DNA of 64,000 bases from Aphidius gifuensis (lineage: Eukaryota > Arthropoda > Insecta > Hymenoptera > Braconidae): the NCBI RefSeq assembly GCF_014905175.1, contig NC_057788.1, forward strand, positions 24,026,154 to 24,090,153, in the 5' to 3' direction. How positions within the stretch are numbered: position 1 is the first letter of the stretch; the number at the start of each line of letters is the position of its first letter. The notes under the pieces were generated by a model, which saw only the letters and a list, made by a program, of their open reading frames with translations, was not told the DNA's origin and ran no database searches. Shown here one piece after another: positions 48,609 through 61,700 of the stretch. The position numbers and the translations under genes were made by a program.

Positions 48609-49312
48609 CGTCTCGTTTCACTGGTTCTCTCACTATTTAACTTGGCATGTGTGGATTGTGCCAGAAATTAGTTCGATTCATTACCAGTAGCACGAACACT
48701 TTACACCAAATACTCCAATAGAACCCTCTCGAGTATCGTGATTGTGTTCATGTATATAGATTTTTTATTTTGCTTTTTTTTTTTTTTTTTTCATGTTTTC
48801 AACCACATAGCAACAGGAATACTATATCTCATCAGTTAAAATAAATCTATAATAAATTATATCCATGGATTTTAATTAATTATTATTTTCAAAAATTATA
48901 TACGAAAAATTAATTAACGAAAATTCCATCGCTCTATAATATACGATTATATATGTAATTTTATATTTTATTATTATTATTATAAATTAAATTAAACTTG
49001 TTTTATTTTGTTCAAATAAAAAATGTACATATATATGTTCTTGCATTCATAAAATAATAATGAAAATTTTTTAACTGTCTCATATATAAAAGCACAAATA
49101 GAGCGTAAGTAGATCATAAACGGACAATGGTCAGACAGTTCACTAAATTATTTCTACATCAGAAAATACGCTATCATCAACTCACCAGACATTATATATA
49201 TATTCTCTTTTCCTCACATCAACCCACCTATCTTTTCCTAGCTTCTCCTCCCTTTTTAACCCTCTCAATTCACAACCCATCATACAAACACACACAATAA
49301 CAAATCTTTTAC

Positions 49313-49410
49313 ACTCGAGACGTATAATCCTATCGAGTGTTTAACGTGGCGTATACATCACAAACCCGTGGGCTATATATATTTTATCAAAAAGCCAACA
49401 TTTACCCGGA
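49313..49410 (+). promoter_or_regulatory. Possible plus-strand promoter
   Basis: TATATATA at 49,374-49,383 follows a GC-richer stretch and a long C/T-rich stretch (about 49,200-49,320). An inverted repeat ACACTCGA...TCGAGTGT lies at about 49,312-49,340. It sits about 260 bp upstream of the well-formed plus-strand exon at 49,641. No clear initiator or first donor was found, so this is tentative. Confidence 0.25.
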
Positions 49411-49640
49411 GATTTACGTATTGGGTGGTTGCGCGTTTTGTTAGTAGTATAATATTAAGTCAAGTTTCGTTCACTCCTGCGGAAATATGATATGCTTAGT
49501 TTCTATATCATCTATACATCTTTTGTATTAAATTATATATATATTAAAAATATTTTGATATTAATTTTCATCAAGCAAATTGATTTATATACTATATTTA
49601 TGTTTTTGATTTTTTACTTGATCATATATTTTTGTTGCAG

Positions 49641-49708
49641 ATGATGACATGAATTTTAATGGGACAAATCAATGACACAACAGCTCAACAATTTCAACTG
49701 CAGTAAAG
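49641..49708 (+). other. Candidate spliced exon with start codon, plus strand
   Basis: A strong acceptor (a run of T, then GTTGCAG, ending 49,640) and a perfect donor (AAAG/GTGAGT after 49,708) bound a 68-bp exon. In one frame it has ATG at 49,672 and reads MTQQLNNFNCSK, ending in phase 1. It includes an N-C-S glycosylation sequon, as in the extracellular start of a membrane or secreted protein. Two other ATGs upstream open short frames. The continuation must be further right, possibly beyond the window; I found no matching exon. It could equally be an exon of a non-coding RNA. Confidence 0.35.
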
Positions 49709-52700
49709 GTGAGTTTATCAATTTTAATTTCTGTTAATTTTTTTTTTTTTTTCATATGACGACGAATCAAGATTAGAGCTTGATTGTCGACATTAATATT
49801 TACTTGGGTATATATTTTTTTAATAGTTTTTTTTTATTTTAATTGAGAAAAAAAAAAAATATACAAGGTTTTTAAAAATAAAACTGAATTAATTATTATT
49901 GGTATATGAGATATATTAAATAGGTTAAGACGATGTCAAGTGTCCTTGATGCGCTCACTAATTCATTGTAATTTTATACAATTAACTGAGCGTAGTTCAG
50001 ATAGTATTTCTATAGAAGCCACTTCCTGTATCTCTCAAACCCCAGGTACAATTAATTTGTCTGCAACTCTTATTCATCTTAGTTTTCTCTTATATATATA
50101 CTAAGTTTGACCCCGTACTCATTGAAATAGTAAACTTCAATTTATTAAATCCAACTGGTCGTCTTTCATTTTCGACATTTATGTTTGTACCAATAAAAGA
50201 CTTGATTCACATTTCATTTGTATAAATTTGACAAACTCGATTAAACCAAGTCTTTTGAATAGAGCTTTTACAAAATCAAGTATACGTACTTGCAATTGAA
50301 CTGATAAGAAATATATATATTTATATATATATTTTTTTTTTAATAATAATAAATATACATAGATAAATGGAGAAAAGCAAACATTGAAAAACAAGCGTAA
50401 ATGAAAGTTATTGCGTCGTGTTGTATATTGCATGAATCATCGACTTTCTTAGGGTAAATTAAATTGAATGAAAAAAAAATAAATAAATAAATAAATACAT
50501 AAAATAAAATAAATAAAAATTTAGGAATAAAGATGTGATAATAGTATTCAGGAATAGAATACATATATGCATGAGTCGTAATGTCACATTCTAAATGTTT
50601 CGTAAATTTATTTTCCACATCGACTGATTGCAATACGAATTCATGAACTGTAAATATATATATATATATATATTAACAATAGAGAAAATAAATGAAGCGT
50701 AAAAAATAAAAATGAGAATCTCGGTCTTCAAGAAAATTATTGATACCACTCAACTTCATCAGTAATTTTAGATTTATATATTGCCGGCTACGCTTAAAAG
50801 CATTTGACAATTTATTTCCAATTTTTACCGAAAAGAAATAAAATCTATAACTGTTGAAAGACTTTTTTTTTTTTCTTTTTATTATTCTAATCATAAATAA
50901 AACTGGCGTTGATATTTTTTATCTAAGTTAAATTAAAGAACTTAAATCAATCAAATAATAATTAAAATTTTTTAGAAAGAATATATATATAAAAATAAAT
51001 AAAAAAAAAATATTTTATTCTCTTTGCATATCTCAATGAAAAATAAAAAAAAAAGAATTGTTTTACATTGTAGAAAATTTCCATCAGTAGTCACAAGCTG
51101 ACACGGTCAAAATTTTTAATTAAAATCAGAGTCAAATAGTGAGAAGAATAAAAAATAAATTAAAAAAAAAAAAAAAGCTTACATATTGAGGTTAATTTTT
51201 GAAAATGTTTAAAGTGTTGATTTTGAAATTTGAATGGTAATTCGTTTGAGGGGTATGTATGTGTTTAAATGAATTGAGGTTGAGTTTGATGACCGAAACG
51301 AGGAAGATCAAGTTTGCTAAACTGATGGCCTAATAAGCCACAGCAAAGCACGCTCGATATATAATCCAGATTAATGACGCATTCGCATCTTTTCAGGGCA
51401 ACAAACTATACAGCATAAATTCGTACGTAGTTCTTCGTCTCCAGACGTGGATGTCATTTTTTGAGGACTTCGACCTTCTTGGCACAATGCAGCAAATATT
51501 TCACAATTCATCACTGGACTATTGTTAAACTTTTCTACTTGATATATCTATATAAAGATATAAAATTTATGATTAAATCAGCTACATTGTGAAACAAACA
51601 TTTCACAGTGTTGTCTATGGTTAAAAATTTATTTTTATATTTTATTTTATTTTATTTTCAAGTTACAAAATTTTTTATAAAGTTTATTCAATTTTTATCT
51701 GATGCCTTGCAGCGAAACATTTAACTCTGAGTCTTGAGTTTCTTCGGGATAAAAAGTCCGAGGTATAGGTTTTACACTTTGCACCTTTTTTAACTCCTTC
51801 ACTACAAAATTTAATACCACCAACAATATCTATACCCATACAGATTTATATCATGGACATTGTACATTATATAATATATATATAACTCGTACAACATGAA
51901 GGAAAATTCATTCGCTGCTCTATAAAAGTCCGTTGGTATTTATTATTCAAAAAAAATTTTTTTACTCGATCTTCTTGTATTCATCTTTTACTCGTATTTT
52001 TTTATTATTTTGTTTTTATTTTTTTTTTCTTTAACTCATTCATTTAATTTTTTTTTTTTTTTTTTGTGTTTTATTTATTTCAACTATCTTATATAATATC
52101 CTCGCCTTATTGACTTTTTCAATTTGTTTGTATTTAATATTCACACTTAAAAAAAAAATAATTTATTTTTTCTTATTCTTTACCTTATTTATAGTAGTAT
52201 AAATAAAAAGATGTTTTGCTTTCTGTTATATTTTTACCTGAAACAGATAAAAAAAAAACATGATATAAATAATTTGTTTTTAAATTAAATTAACATTTTT
52301 TTTTTTGTTATATTATAATTATAAAAAATAAAAGAAATGCTATAAATAATGCAAAAAAAAAATATTGTATTTGTTAGTGATCTGACTCTGCTAGTGTGAT
52401 AAAAATTGTTTATCATTTTGAGGTATACTAGACGACGGAATACAACGTGACATAAATAGGTAGAGTTAATTTGATTTTTATCTACGTAATATCCGGTCGA
52501 GCTCTTGGGGACCTCCGGTAATTGCCAAACTTAGTATGAGTATGGGTAAACACACCATTTGGGCACTGGATTGTTGAGTCTGTGTGTAAATTGGCCAACA
52601 AAATAAGAAAAAAAAATTAGGCCAAGGTGATTGAGAGTAGCTGTGATTCTACCCTCATATTCTCACAGATAAAATATATATATATACAAAAAAAACAAAA

Positions 52701-55700
52701 AAAAAGAGCAACCTATTACCCTTGGAAATCACAGCAAAATAATCAGTCCAAAAAAAAAAAAAAAAAACATGGTTTTTCAGTTTTAAACAAGCAAAAGAAA
52801 AGTTTTTAAATTTACGTTTATTTCAAGTTTAAATTTATGAGTTTAAATGTGACATTTAGCAGCATGACAAAATGTGCTTATCATAAATTAAAATTTTAAA
52901 ATTTTCTTTTGTATATTTATAAGAATAAAAAAAAATTCAATAATAATATTTATTTTATGAATTTTTGCTTTTATATTTTGCCAATGAAATTCAGCATTTT
53001 TCAAGTTGTAGTTTTTTATTTTTAAAAAATTTTTTATTTCCTTGTTGAATTGACTTTTCATAATACTGCTTTCTTCAATAAATTCTATCGAGCCATATTA
53101 CAGCTGTATGTGCGTCACGTTATATTGTCTGGCCTGATTGCTCGAAACACTTGCCTCGAAGCTTTTTATATACATATACATACGAACATTATTCTCGTTT
53201 GGACAACACGAGTGTTTACTATACAGACGTGTATATCACGTCAACAATTTAATAGCCCGTTTTTAAATTATCAGCAATTTATATCCCACGCAACATTATT
53301 TATTATCAAGAATATATTTTTTTTTATCTTTGATATATATATTTTTTTTTATAATTGTATATTTTTTATAAAATTATGTATACCAAGTTGATTGTTATAT
53401 GCTAGCTTTTTTAAATTCATTTCAACTTTTTTTTTTTATGGTAAAATATTTAGACATTATTGCAATGATAATTTATTTTTATCTTGTATTGGAGTCCAAA
53501 CAACTCAATGTTTATTCGTATATTTCGAGTATGTTATTATTTTTTTACTTAATCTTACAAAAGTCTTTAATTTCTGACCCATTTTTTTTTATAAAATCGT
53601 TAAAATCAATGCCCAATAATTATATGTTATTTATTATTTTAAAATATTATAGGTAGAATTAAAATATAAGCTTATAAGTTCTATGAAAGCCTTGGTTTTT
53701 TTTTTTTGTTTTTCATTATCCATTGTGTCATCTTATATATTTTTTTTTTAATTTGTAATAAATGTAACATACTTTCGCGTGCATCATGTAGTGCACATAA
53801 GTGGCACCTTAAAAAAACAGCACGAAATATCCTGGAAAACCATTTTTAACACTATTTAACATTGGCTATAAAAATAAAAAAAGGAAATAATAAAAGTTTT
53901 AAATTACATTTTATTTTCGAGTTATATTAGTCTAAATTTCTGGGTATCATTGGTCGATAGATTTCTTCTAGAATATTATTAATATTTGTTGATTTAAAAG
54001 TTCTCGTTAATCAAAATTAAAACTATAAAAAAAAAATCATTTTTAAAAGTAAAAAAATATATTGAATATTGAAAAAATTTTTTTACATGACAAGTTTAAA
54101 ATTAAATTTAAATTTTTCAATAAACTGATTTATAAAATTAATAATTTTATATAAAGAAAAATTTAAAAATCAACACCAACTAGAATTTCAATTCGTTTCA
54201 GTAGAAAAAAATAATAAATTTTTTTTTTTTTTTTTTCAAATTCACCAGTAAATAAAAAATCCATTTTCTCTTTTTTAAATTATTGGAAAAATAATAAAAA
54301 GAATGAAGATAAAAATTCGAGAAAATTTACGATGAAACATAAACTAAATGTGTGAAATTCACGTATGTGTATAATACTATGAAAATGTTATGAGAAGGTT
54401 TATCTACCGAGTAATGAGTAAGTGTCGGTGTTTAATATTTCATCATGATAATCTAACAACGTTTATTAGCAAAACAACCCTAAAGCCATGTCAAACTTAA
54501 CACATTTACAAACATAAATTTAGTATTGTCATTTTAAAATTTTTAAAGAATAAATATATAAGCAATATATGCTTTGTGATATTGATTAAAAGCCTTCAGG
54601 ACTTGGAATTATGTAAATAGCCTGTAGTAAAATAAACAAATAAAATTAATAGGAAAATAAACGCTTTTAAGAATTTTAAAAATCATTTTTTTAAAACGCG
54701 GTCATTCTTTTAAGAGTATTTTTAATGTAAAAAGCTAAAAAATACAAGTTGCAAAAAAAGCTCGAACCATGCACTAGGGCTTGGCTGCAAAACACGAAGA
54801 GAAAAAAAAAAGACTCAAGGCTTCATATTATATAAAATAGTTAGATTGATTGGTATTGACTTTTTTTTTTTTTTTTTTTTCTACAATAGATAGTTTGTCT
54901 TGAACACAGTTATCACTTTTTTATTTAAAAAAAAAAATAATAATAATTTATTAACGCCAAAGACTAAGTTTAAAAAAAGAAAAGCATAAAATTTTTTTTT
55001 CTTTCTTCAATTTTTGTGTTTTATTTACTTATTTAACTAGGTATATGATAAATTTGAACATACAGTGTGACAGTTAGAAGCCCTACATAAACATTTTGCT
55101 ACATAAATGTTCTCATAATCTTTACGAAGACCTTCAACAAACTTTCATGTATATATAACGTTGAAAAGAAAAAAAATAAAAAAAATCATTTTTACTTGTA
55201 TAAAATTTCATAATAATATAATACGTATATATATCTATCTTTTTTTTTTTATTCATTTTAATACGATGATAAAATAACAAGTAGTACAAGTGTATGTATG
55301 ATCAGACATTCTGTCTAATAAATGCACACGTTGAATGTCAAGTTGTCATCTCATATAAACTGTTTGAAAAATAATTTTGAAAAAGCTTTTTATTTTTTAA
55401 AACTAGTAAGAAATGAAAATTTTATTATAAAAAACTTTTCCCTTTTATAAAAAATAATGATAGAAGAAGATGAAAAAAAAAATATTTTCTATTATAAATA
55501 AATAATAATAGAGAAAAATATGAGTTTACAAGTTAACATGAATATTAAGTGTTGTGGTGGTTGTCGTTATATACACATTGAGTGTGGATTGTAAGGATAG
55601 AGAGATATTTACGTTTAATATGTTCAGTGGTAATTCAAGTGTAGGAATCAGGTCACTAGCCAATTGCAAGACCAGAGCGACCCGTGTCGACCCTTCTGCC

Positions 55701-58700
55701 TCATTTACTACTCGGTCTCTCTTTATTCACTCAGTACACATCTTCACACGTTATAGATAATAAAATTTTTACTAATATCATAATATTCTGTAAAATATAA
55801 ATACGATGGTATTTAATTTTTTTTCATTTAAACTTTATCAACGCTTTGTTGAATTATATATTATACATACAAAATTAATGAACGCTGTGTAGCACATGAT
55901 AATCAGATAATACCATGTTGATTGTATTAACTAACTATTAGAGGGTTTTGTAAAATGGTTACAATTGAACATTGAAATTTTGTAATTAGTATTGATGCGA
56001 AATTCGAGAACCTGGAAATCCGTTGATGCGAAATGTTTCCCGTGGTTTGACTTCCGTTATACACCGGAAGTTTTATGGATCGTTGAAGCGGCTTGGACAT
56101 TTTGGATAGTGGTGAAAAAATAAATAAAAAAATAGACCCTCACTGTTGTTAAAAATTTATGGACTTTTAATTTCTTTTTTTTCTTAGATAATGCTTAAAA
56201 TTTTAAATTTTTCGCGACGTAAATATATTATTTATAATAAATTTTTAAAGCTGATTTATGAATTATTCTTTTTAAGACGTGCTACATTATCATTATTTTT
56301 TTCATATTTTCTTTATTCACGTAAATTTCGGATTTTACTATTGTAATTTCGTTTTTGTTTTTTCAATTTTTTTTCATGTCCCAAGAGAACCACACGAGGT
56401 TCAATTAATCACTGTGGTAGTTCGTTGGTGTTTTTGTTCAACTGTCCAAACATTTTTTATTTCCGTAACCTTTTTTTTTTTTTTACTCTTTTTTATATCA
56501 TGGAAAATTCTACACGCAGGTCAACGATGACAAATCACATTATGCGCACAAATATAAATTTCTTGTTTTTCGGTTTTTCGGTAAAAAATAAAAGAAAGCA
56601 AAAAAATAATCAGCTGTTTAATTAAAAAAATGATATAAAAAAAAATCTTTATAATAGATAAATTTATAAAGTTTCCACAAAAAAAAAAATGTGTACGATG
56701 TATGAACTAAAAAACTTTTACTTAATTTTTAATTGGATCAAAATTGCTTGTGAATCAGATTGGACAACATATACACGTTTCATGATAATTACCATGGAAT
56801 ATAGTTAGCTAATGCACGTAACTAGGTAGACTTCTCTACCCTATAGTCAACTTCCTCATTTGATACACGAATCATAGCTCGTACATGACCACACGATCGA
56901 CCATTTAAACAATATACACATACATGTTACAATGTTGCATTTATTATAAATATAATATACATATAGATATACCATAAACTAAAGTTATTCAATTTATATA
57001 TATATATATATATCTAGACTGATCCTCTTATCAAAATTCAATCATTTTATCTCAGAACAAACATCACTCTTCCATCATGTCTTCTTAATATATACGTATA
57101 TAGCATCAGCTCAAGTAAATTGTCTCGAGAATAATGCTCAAGCTCTGACAATATCATTAATTTGAGTAATTATATTAGCCAGTGATGAAAGTCAAGTTGC
57201 TTGTTCATTATTCAGTTGTTAAGTAGCTCAACATTAATTTAAAATTATTTCAATATCATTTTTTATAGTCTCCATGTAAAGCTTCTTATGTACTTTCTAT
57301 CGTTTCTATTATAATCATTTTTTTCTATTTGACTTGATATTTTATTTTATCTAGCTTTTTTATTTTCAAGTAAATTATACATGTAATTTTCATTATTTGA
57401 CAAAACCAACTTGTATTTATACCAATTAATTAAATATTCTAAACTTCTTTTTTCTCTTTATGTTTTGATTTCGCTCATGCTTTTTTTGAAAATGTTAGTG
57501 GACTGCTAGGTATGCACATGTTTTCGATTGGGTTACCACCCCAAACATTCACCAAGATCAAATACTCATGTGGAATTTGATTTTATACAGTATGATTGCT
57601 GTGTACATCCTTTGCCATTTGACTTTAACGATTATGTCAAAGAACGAAACCACATCGTATTTGTTTATAAAAAAGCTTTCATCTATATTTTTTTTTTCTT
57701 CGTTTATTTAGCTATATGAATTACTGAAATTTATTTTAATCAATAAATAAATATTTGACTTTTTAGTTTTATAGTTAATTTATATACGTTATTTATGTTA
57801 CTTAATTTTGAGATAATCAAAAAAATAAATAAAACAATTTTAAATAAATAAAAAGTATAAAAATAAAATAACCACAAAATGAGAATTGAGTCACGAGTGT
57901 ATCACGTCTTGTAAATCTGTCGTATACTTTTTTTCTTTTTTATTTATTTTATTTTGTCTTTTTTTGATTTACTTTATTTTTTCGTTTTCTTATTTGTGTT
58001 TGGTAGTCTTGAGAGCGTGTGTCGGTCGAGAAACTAATATAAATGCAAAGGCAAGGCACAGAGTGGCTCTGGGTTAAAAAAAAAAAAGCTATACCATATC
58101 ATCCGATTGATATTCCACTCGGAACAGAGACCAACTCATTGTCCTATACAAGCATTTTTCTTAATTTTATTTTTTCTTATTTTATCTACAACTGTTTTAC
58201 ATGTCCTTCACTTCCATTGCAGAAAAATTCATTTGACAAAAAAAATATATTATAAAAATAATTGAAAATGACAATTGTATTGCTGATCAAATTTAGGTCT
58301 GATAAAGACACGTAGTTGTATTAAATTTAAATGAAAAAATAAAAAAATGCTTAAATTTTTGTTGTATAGAATATTGCCAATTAAGTCTTTCAAGTATTTT
58401 TGTGAAGCTTGAAAATACAAAAAAAATTTTTACATTTGTATCTCTTGTCAGTTATGCTGGAATAGCGTTCAATCAAGATCATGCTATTTTGCGCATACAA
58501 GCATCACTCGCAATACCCTCAAAGCTATTTTTTTTTTTTTTTTTTTCTTTTTTTTTTGAGAGAAAGGTCAAAGAGCCATGTGGAGCTTGTAAATTGCAAA
58601 TCGGCTTTTTTTATTTATTTTTTTTTTATTTTCGGATACAGCATAGTTTAAAAAAACTAGATGGATTATATACTTTGAAAAGGCGTGGTTCCATATCATC

Positions 58701-61700
58701 CACAAATGAAAAATAAAAAAATATTTTAGTTAGAATAGTGCTCAATAGAAAGTACACTCATACTGAAAAATAGTACAAAGTAGTACAAATAAGCAGATTC
58801 ACAAACGTGACACAGGATATGATGTGAATTGTTTTAACGTTTAAATGAAATTACCAATAGAAATTTCCACTCTATAACTAAATCTCAAATTCCCCAACGT
58901 AAATTGTATCGGTTTACACGTTTATTGATTAAATGCATTACAATAAAAAATATTTATCTCTTTAAAATTATTTCAAAAAATTTATTTAGCCATTGTGTTT
59001 AAAAAAATTCACTCGTAACACTCGAAAAATCTCGGTAATTCAATAAAATGGAAAAAATTAAATTCTTTTTTTTATATTTTGATGGGATATAGATTGACAG
59101 ATTGATATAAAATAAATACGTATACTCACGTAAAATTTTTAAATATTTTTCATTGGATAATATTTTTGACATGAATTCTATAAAATTTATGAAGCAGCAG
59201 TTTTTGGTAGAATTAATCCCAAGCCAGTAAGTACGCTTCACAATTTAAATGTGTTTCACAGTTGTATAGGTCAACGAGTCACAATGGAATCATCAATTAT
59301 TTTCAAATGGGTCACATTTCAATCTTGTTGACTATTGTTACAAATAGACCATTGGAATTTAAATTTATTTTTTTATTTTTATTTAACAAACATTAAACAT
59401 ATATAAATAAAAAATTGGTAAAAATTCAAACGGGTTAAATAGTCGATTAAATTCAGCAATAAACAATAACAGAAAAAAAATTTAAAAAAATACTCTAACC
59501 ATTGAAACTAGAGTTGGTCAGTTTGACAAAACAAAAGGTTAAAAAATAAAAAAAAAATAAAATGAATAAAAATAAATTAAAAATGAATAAAAAAAAAAAA
59601 AAAAACCTCCCAAGAGCTTTACATTTCAATCCAGGATTAACGACTTTATGGCACAAATCCAGATTTTACTGCAACCACGAAAAACCTCCAATTATACAAG
59701 CTAGAAGTTTCTCTTTACCTCCCGAAAAATTCTTCTCTTTCTACCTCAATAGTTTTAGAAAAGGTACGGATGAAATAATTCTGTACTGTTTGGATTATTG
59801 GAAAATTCAATGGCCTAGCAATTCGGTCTATTGAAAATATACAGTATAAAATCAATGTTCCAACATATTCAATCAAGCCTTTAGACCACCAAACATTATT
59901 AAAATTGAAATAGCAATGAATAACTTATCATTCAATTAATTATTTGTTGGTTTTTTTTTTCCTAAAACAATCCAACAACTTTTAATAAAATGAAAATATT
60001 CAAAACAAAAAAAAATTCTTTTGAACCAGTAAAAGTATATTTGAAATGGATAAAAAAAGTTGAGATCAATCTTGGTTGCTTTTCATTGCTTCTGTAGTAG
60101 TAGTACAAAAAAGAAACTGTATTGTATGTATAAAATTCAGACAGGAAAATAAAAAAAAAGCCAGGTGAACTGCCAAACTCCGGAAATCCACTCGTCTTTT
60201 CCAATTCCCAGTTGGATAGCTAAGAGCCTCCTAGTAGAAACTTTTCTTTCGAGAGTCTCGGTGTGCTTTATGTGTTAGTTTTCTACTTGCAAGTCGATGC
60301 ACAAGCATCCCTTGCTCTGTTATCCCCCTTTCACAAAACGAACTTGTTGCCCTAAAAGTCAGTAAGAAACCACGCAGCCATTGACTATCGACTTAATTCG
60401 AATTCTCAATTCTACTAAGTGGAACGAGGTTATAAAAAAAAAATAAAATGAAATAAAAAAAAATAATAATAAAAGGATAGGAAAAAAAGATTACAATTTC
60501 AAATGCAATCCTCTTGAGCTGTGTAGATCAGGAAAGGTTGACACCGTAAAATCGCTTGTCTCATTCAGAATGTACTATTCCTTGTAACGAATCACATTAC
60601 CCAAATTAAACCTCCTTAAAATGTGAATTGATTTTATACGTTATACAACTTTTATTGATCTTCAAATAAAAAAAAAAAATTTATACTTGCTATCAATAAA
60701 ATTTTTCATTGAAAATCATTACTATGTTTTTTTTTTTCTTAATAATTTAATATAACATTCAACGAATTAACTATAAAAATAATTAAATCTTGATAAAAAA
60801 AATTTGAAAAACTTTTTAAATTTATAGATGGCAGTATAGAATTTAGGTTGACTAAACAAAACATGAAAACGTAGTTGCAACATGTATAGTTGTAAATTTA
60901 TTGCTATCTTTAAAATGTCTTTTGTTTCAACTGTCTGGAATACAGCCCATTTATACAATAAAAACTTTAGCGCAAATAGCTACTTAATACCACATGACAT
61001 TCAATACAATTTTTATTATTATTATTTATCACTGTCCAGCAACTTGGATCAGTATAAATAAATAACAACAACAATGACAAAAGTATAAAACGTGTATGTA
61101 GTAAAACGTTTTTGTGCTTTTATAACCGGTGAATTGTAAAATATCGAAATGTCTGAAATAGATATGATGCAAGCAAGAGATACGCAAATATAAAAATTTG
61201 TCATCTATTCTGTTGATATGTGTTATGCATGTATATATATTTTTTTTTATTCTACCTTGGATACAAAGTTATTTATATGATTTTTTATATATTGAAGTTT
61301 GAAAAACGTATGGATGACACTAACGGCTTGTAAAATTGTACAAGAAATATGCCTGAAATTTAATGTCAAAGCTATAGATTATATTTGCTCTAGATCTACA
61401 TTCTGCATCCTCTGAATTCCGTAGCTTTCTGGGTCAACAATTTTGACCCGAGGCCTCAAAAACAGCTGCCAAATATATCATTATCAAATTCAATATTGTT
61501 TAAATCAAATAACAATTATAATATACGATATTTTTAAAAATATATATCTACATTCAAATCATGCGCTTTATTGTCAACAATAGTTTTTATCGCGTGAATT
61601 GTATATAGATTAAGATAATGGTAGATAAATTTAAATAATGAGATATATAGTATTTTTATATGAAGCTTTGCATTTCTTCATTTGTAATAAAATTTATATA

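Larger units (their letters stand above)
43158..49312. other. Region without recognised genes
   Basis: AT-rich DNA with many A and T runs. GC-richer islands occur at about 43,990-44,130, 45,540-45,790 and 47,525-47,630; none shows a full exon with both splice sites that I can assign. If complexin has further 5' exons or enhancers they may lie here. Confidence 0.4.

Noticed and set aside
53050..53391. 113-codon plus-strand frame in a moderately GC-rich patch
   Set aside because: Composition drifts into poly-Phe/Tyr with no recognisable domain; the patch has a minus-strand TATAAAA-like motif but no supported exon.
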